Below, piece after piece: positions 61,501 to 64,000 of a stretch of DNA of 64,000 bases; the stretch's first letter is position 1, and the number at the start of each line of letters is the position of its first letter. This DNA comes from Antedon bifida. Taxonomy: Eukaryota > Echinodermata > Crinoidea > Comatulida > Antedonidae. Under the pieces are notes generated by a model, which was not told the DNA's origin, searched no databases, and worked only from the letters and a program-made list of their open reading frames with translations. The stretch spans positions 16,716,417 to 16,780,416 of the forward strand of contig OY727101.1 in NCBI GenBank assembly GCA_963402885.1. Direction: 5' to 3'. Made by a program: the position numbers and the translations under genes.

Positions 61501-61610
61501 AAGATCTTTGGCGTGTGTTCATTCAGCTATAGAGGGCGCACCTTCAAAATTGGGGCTCTTCATAATAAATTATTTATTTACAAAAATATTTACAAAGGTT
61601 TTGGTAAAAA

Positions 61611-62885
61611 ATGGACCTAGTAAACAAGGAAGACTTTAGGCTAAATACAGCTGATCTTATTCAACAGGTAAAGATTATATTAAAAATATCATTTATATAA
61701 ACATTTATGTAGATTATTTTCTGTATCGCCCAGAATTTTGTCAATATATGAGCCTTCTCACTAGTCTAGGCTAGCTAGGCCTACTGCTACAACCCATCTG
61801 ATCATACACAGAACAGTCCCCCACCACAAGCTCAGTCAGCTCCACCGTTAAGATTGGATAGACGTGGCCTACGTTTAGGGGTGTAGGGCTATCTACTCAG
61901 ATATACCTTTTCTTTATCTTTTGTGGTTCACCACCACCTTTAATATTCGTTTATTTCGTTACATAATTTCTAAACATTTTCTACCTTTTGTAAATTATTT
62001 TCTGTTTTTCCCGAGCATTAGGCCTAATAATATAATTTTAACCAAGTTAGTAACATTATTTTTGTTAAATCACATTCATTTATATTTCATTTAGCATATG
62101 TATACCTTTATTTACCATGACATACACGATTATCTCCTCTTCTAGCTGTCTCTTGTACTATGGCTAAACAAGCAAGAAGATGAAAGCAGTTTATATAAGC
62201 TAGTGACTTCATTAAGAGTTTGGTACGAATTGTATTCCAGGGTTTCTTCTGAAGATGAAATCGATGCGTGTCGGGTATGTTGCGGTTAATCATCTTATTC
62301 CATCCATGTTGTCATTTTCCTCTCATGAGATGTTGCTGGCTTTCAGATCACAATGCCCTACTCTCAGTCATTTTCTAAATACAATAATTAAATACAGTGG
62401 CACGCCTTTGAATTCATGCCGTGCCTTTTTTTTAACTCATCAATTTGTGTTTCTCGAATTATCATAATTATTTTACATACAGGTTTAGAGCGAATTTATT
62501 TCGGGGAGGCGTTTATATAGTGACCATTTATTTTTTTGGGTGTAAAATAAAATATCGGATAAAAAACAATACATAAGTATAGTATCAAAATACTTTGTGG
62601 GTGTCAAAAGGGGAATTTAATCAAATAAATATGTAGAGGCTGGTTTTAGTCACCATTGCCTAGAGGGATTTTTGTTTCAACTTTGGCAGCCGATATGCTT
62701 ATGATCTATTATCTTTGTACTGTTTTTAATGATTTCTTGCTTATTTTTTCGTACTCTTCTAGAATGAGACGGTCCTAAATATAGCAGACTACATCAAGAA
62801 ACACCCCAATGCATCCAAAGAACAAATGACTGCGGAAATCGCAAAACAAGTACAGGCATTTGCTCAAAAAGTTGATGCAATGTAG
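61611..62885 (+). CDS. Small three-exon gene, 102 residues, function unknown
   Basis: Exons 61611-61667, 62146-62274 and 62763-62885 are each a whole number of codons, with clean sites (CAG/GTAAAG, TTCTAG acceptors, CGG/GTATGT). The start ATGG has A at -3 and is the first ATG of the exon. The product begins MDLVNKEDFRLNTADLIQQ, continues LSLVLWLNKQEDESSLYKLV and VWYELYSRVSSEDEID, and ends with KEQMTAEIAKQVQAFAQKVD. It reads as mostly alpha-helical and soluble, with no signal peptide, membrane segment or Cys motif. I do not recognise the family. The Leu/Trp-rich middle helix and regular exon structure suggest a real conserved small protein, perhaps a subunit of a larger complex. The gene is divergent from GPR137. 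Confidence 0.7.
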
Positions 62886-63930
62886 TAAATATGAGCAAGA
62901 CAAAATAAGATAGTGTTGAAATTATGCTATGTTACTGCAGTAATCCTATTCTTGTTGCTGCAGTACAATACCATTGCACACACTGTACTGCAGTAACCAT
63001 AGTATATTATGATATTATATCAACAACTATAGTTAAGCTCAACTAAAGAAATTATTTACAGTATAGTAATGTAATATTTTTACAGACATTTTTACATAAT
63101 TTATAATTTTAATTATGATTATAAATAGTTAGAATAAATGGATAATAGAATTGTATATATTGATATAACCTTTTGATTAACTATATTATTTTTATTTAAT
63201 GCTATAGGCCATTTTTTAAAAGGAGAATCAAAATTGACTTGACCAATAGCAAACAACGGCTTAGCTTGGTTGAGTCGTCGCTTATGATGGGTTCAATAAT
63301 TGGGTTGACTTCCTTGCTAAACTAAATTTGATGATACAAATCTGTTTAGCATCACTATTTTGTTTATGCGTAGGCCTATACTATTATAATTATATTAGTT
63401 ATATATCAAGGTTAATATTGTATACCACCTTGTCTATAGAATTTAAGATATTTTAAGCTGTAATGATTTAGTTTTAAATTTAAAGAATGAAACAGCAAAC
63501 AGATGAAGTAACTCAGATGTAACATTAGGAGCAGTAGTACGATTCTTCTCAAAAAGCAAAATTAAAAATGATTTTTTTACTGTGATTAAAAAAAAGCAGC
63601 ATAAAACTTTGATCAATGTAAAAAAAATTAACTATTATGTTTATATTTGTGGTGTAAATATTTTTAGTAATATTGTCTTTTCTTGGCAAAAGCATCAACT
63701 ATTTGCTCATTTTGCATCAGTGACAATAAAATGTGATGTTTGAGTGTGAAAGTTAAAATATACTTCCATTTAGTTTTATTTCAGGAAATGATTTGCAAAA
63801 TGTATACCTCTATCACCTCTCCTAGAAATTTTGCTAGGCGATATGAAATGGGTATAAGTAATGTTTTCAAAGTTTTTTTGAGGAATAGGTTATGCCAATC
63901 CTATTATAGTGTGTTGTTACATGGTTATAT
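62886..63930 (+). other. 3' flank with one exon-like segment
   Basis: Polyadenylation-like AATAAA occurs near 63133 and 63725. At 63785-63851 a TTTATTTCAG acceptor precedes an open stretch starting EMICKMYTSITSPRNFARRY before a GTATAA donor. This could be an alternative or neighbouring exon, but evidence is thin. Confidence 0.35.
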
Positions 63931-63934
63931 CGCT

Positions 63935-64000
63935 GGTGTGTGACAGTGGCTGTGTGTGTACTAGTACTTGTCTCGAAAGATGTCCTGTACTAAGTTCTTC
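63935..64000 (-). mobile_element. SINE-A copy, cut by window edge
   Basis: CAGTGGCTGTGTGTGTAC and CTCGAAAGATGTCCTGTACT resemble 171-237 of the copy at 122-402, in the same orientation. Confidence 0.65.

Overview
The window is AT-rich nuclear DNA of a metazoan. Genes are split by GT-AG introns, intergenic space is long, and small transposons are abundant. The proteins match single-copy deuterostome gene families. The repeat landscape (tRNA-headed SINEs, many MITEs) fits an invertebrate deuterostome, possibly an echinoderm such as a crinoid. That placement is inference, since no species-diagnostic sequence was found.

Layout. (1) Positions 1-15763, minus strand: the 5' part of a Formin-2/cappuccino-type actin nucleator in ten reconstructed exons. 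A 2.2-kb first exon starts with a myristoylation-type Met-Gly. It is followed by a DEP-like segment, a proline-rich FH1 exon and the first five FH2 pieces; the rest of FH2 lies beyond the left edge. Its longest intron holds an antisense ORF with a transposase-type helix-turn-helix. (2) 15764-30471: a 15-kb gap between divergent genes, with many repeats and weak evidence for a small minus-strand gene of unknown function (exons between 18517 and 27272). (3) 30472-44673, plus strand: a complete RAB3GAP2 orthologue, 28 exons, about 1449 residues, with every splice phase consistent. (4) 44674-49949: repeat-rich space between convergent genes. (5) 49950-59571, minus strand: a complete GPR137-family seven-transmembrane protein in six exons. 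(6) 59572-61610: a divergent intergenic region with a long ATT microsatellite and a tandem array. (7) 61611-62885, plus strand: a three-exon gene for a 102-residue protein I do not recognise. The window ends in a SINE fragment.

The genes do not form a pathway. They act in actin assembly, Rab GTPase regulation on membranes, and lysosomal/mTORC1 signalling. From general knowledge, human FMN2, GPR137B and RAB3GAP2 all lie on chromosome arm 1q, so the window probably samples a conserved ancestral linkage.

The most striking sequence features are: a minisatellite that repeats the 5' splice site of an FH2 exon about a dozen times; a tandem duplication carrying a dead copy of the start of RAB3GAP2 exon 25; at least 19 copies of one palindromic MITE, several with a variable internal subrepeat; and two hammerhead-ribozyme-like cores, one inside a 250-bp inverted-repeat element that abuts a GPR137 splice acceptor.
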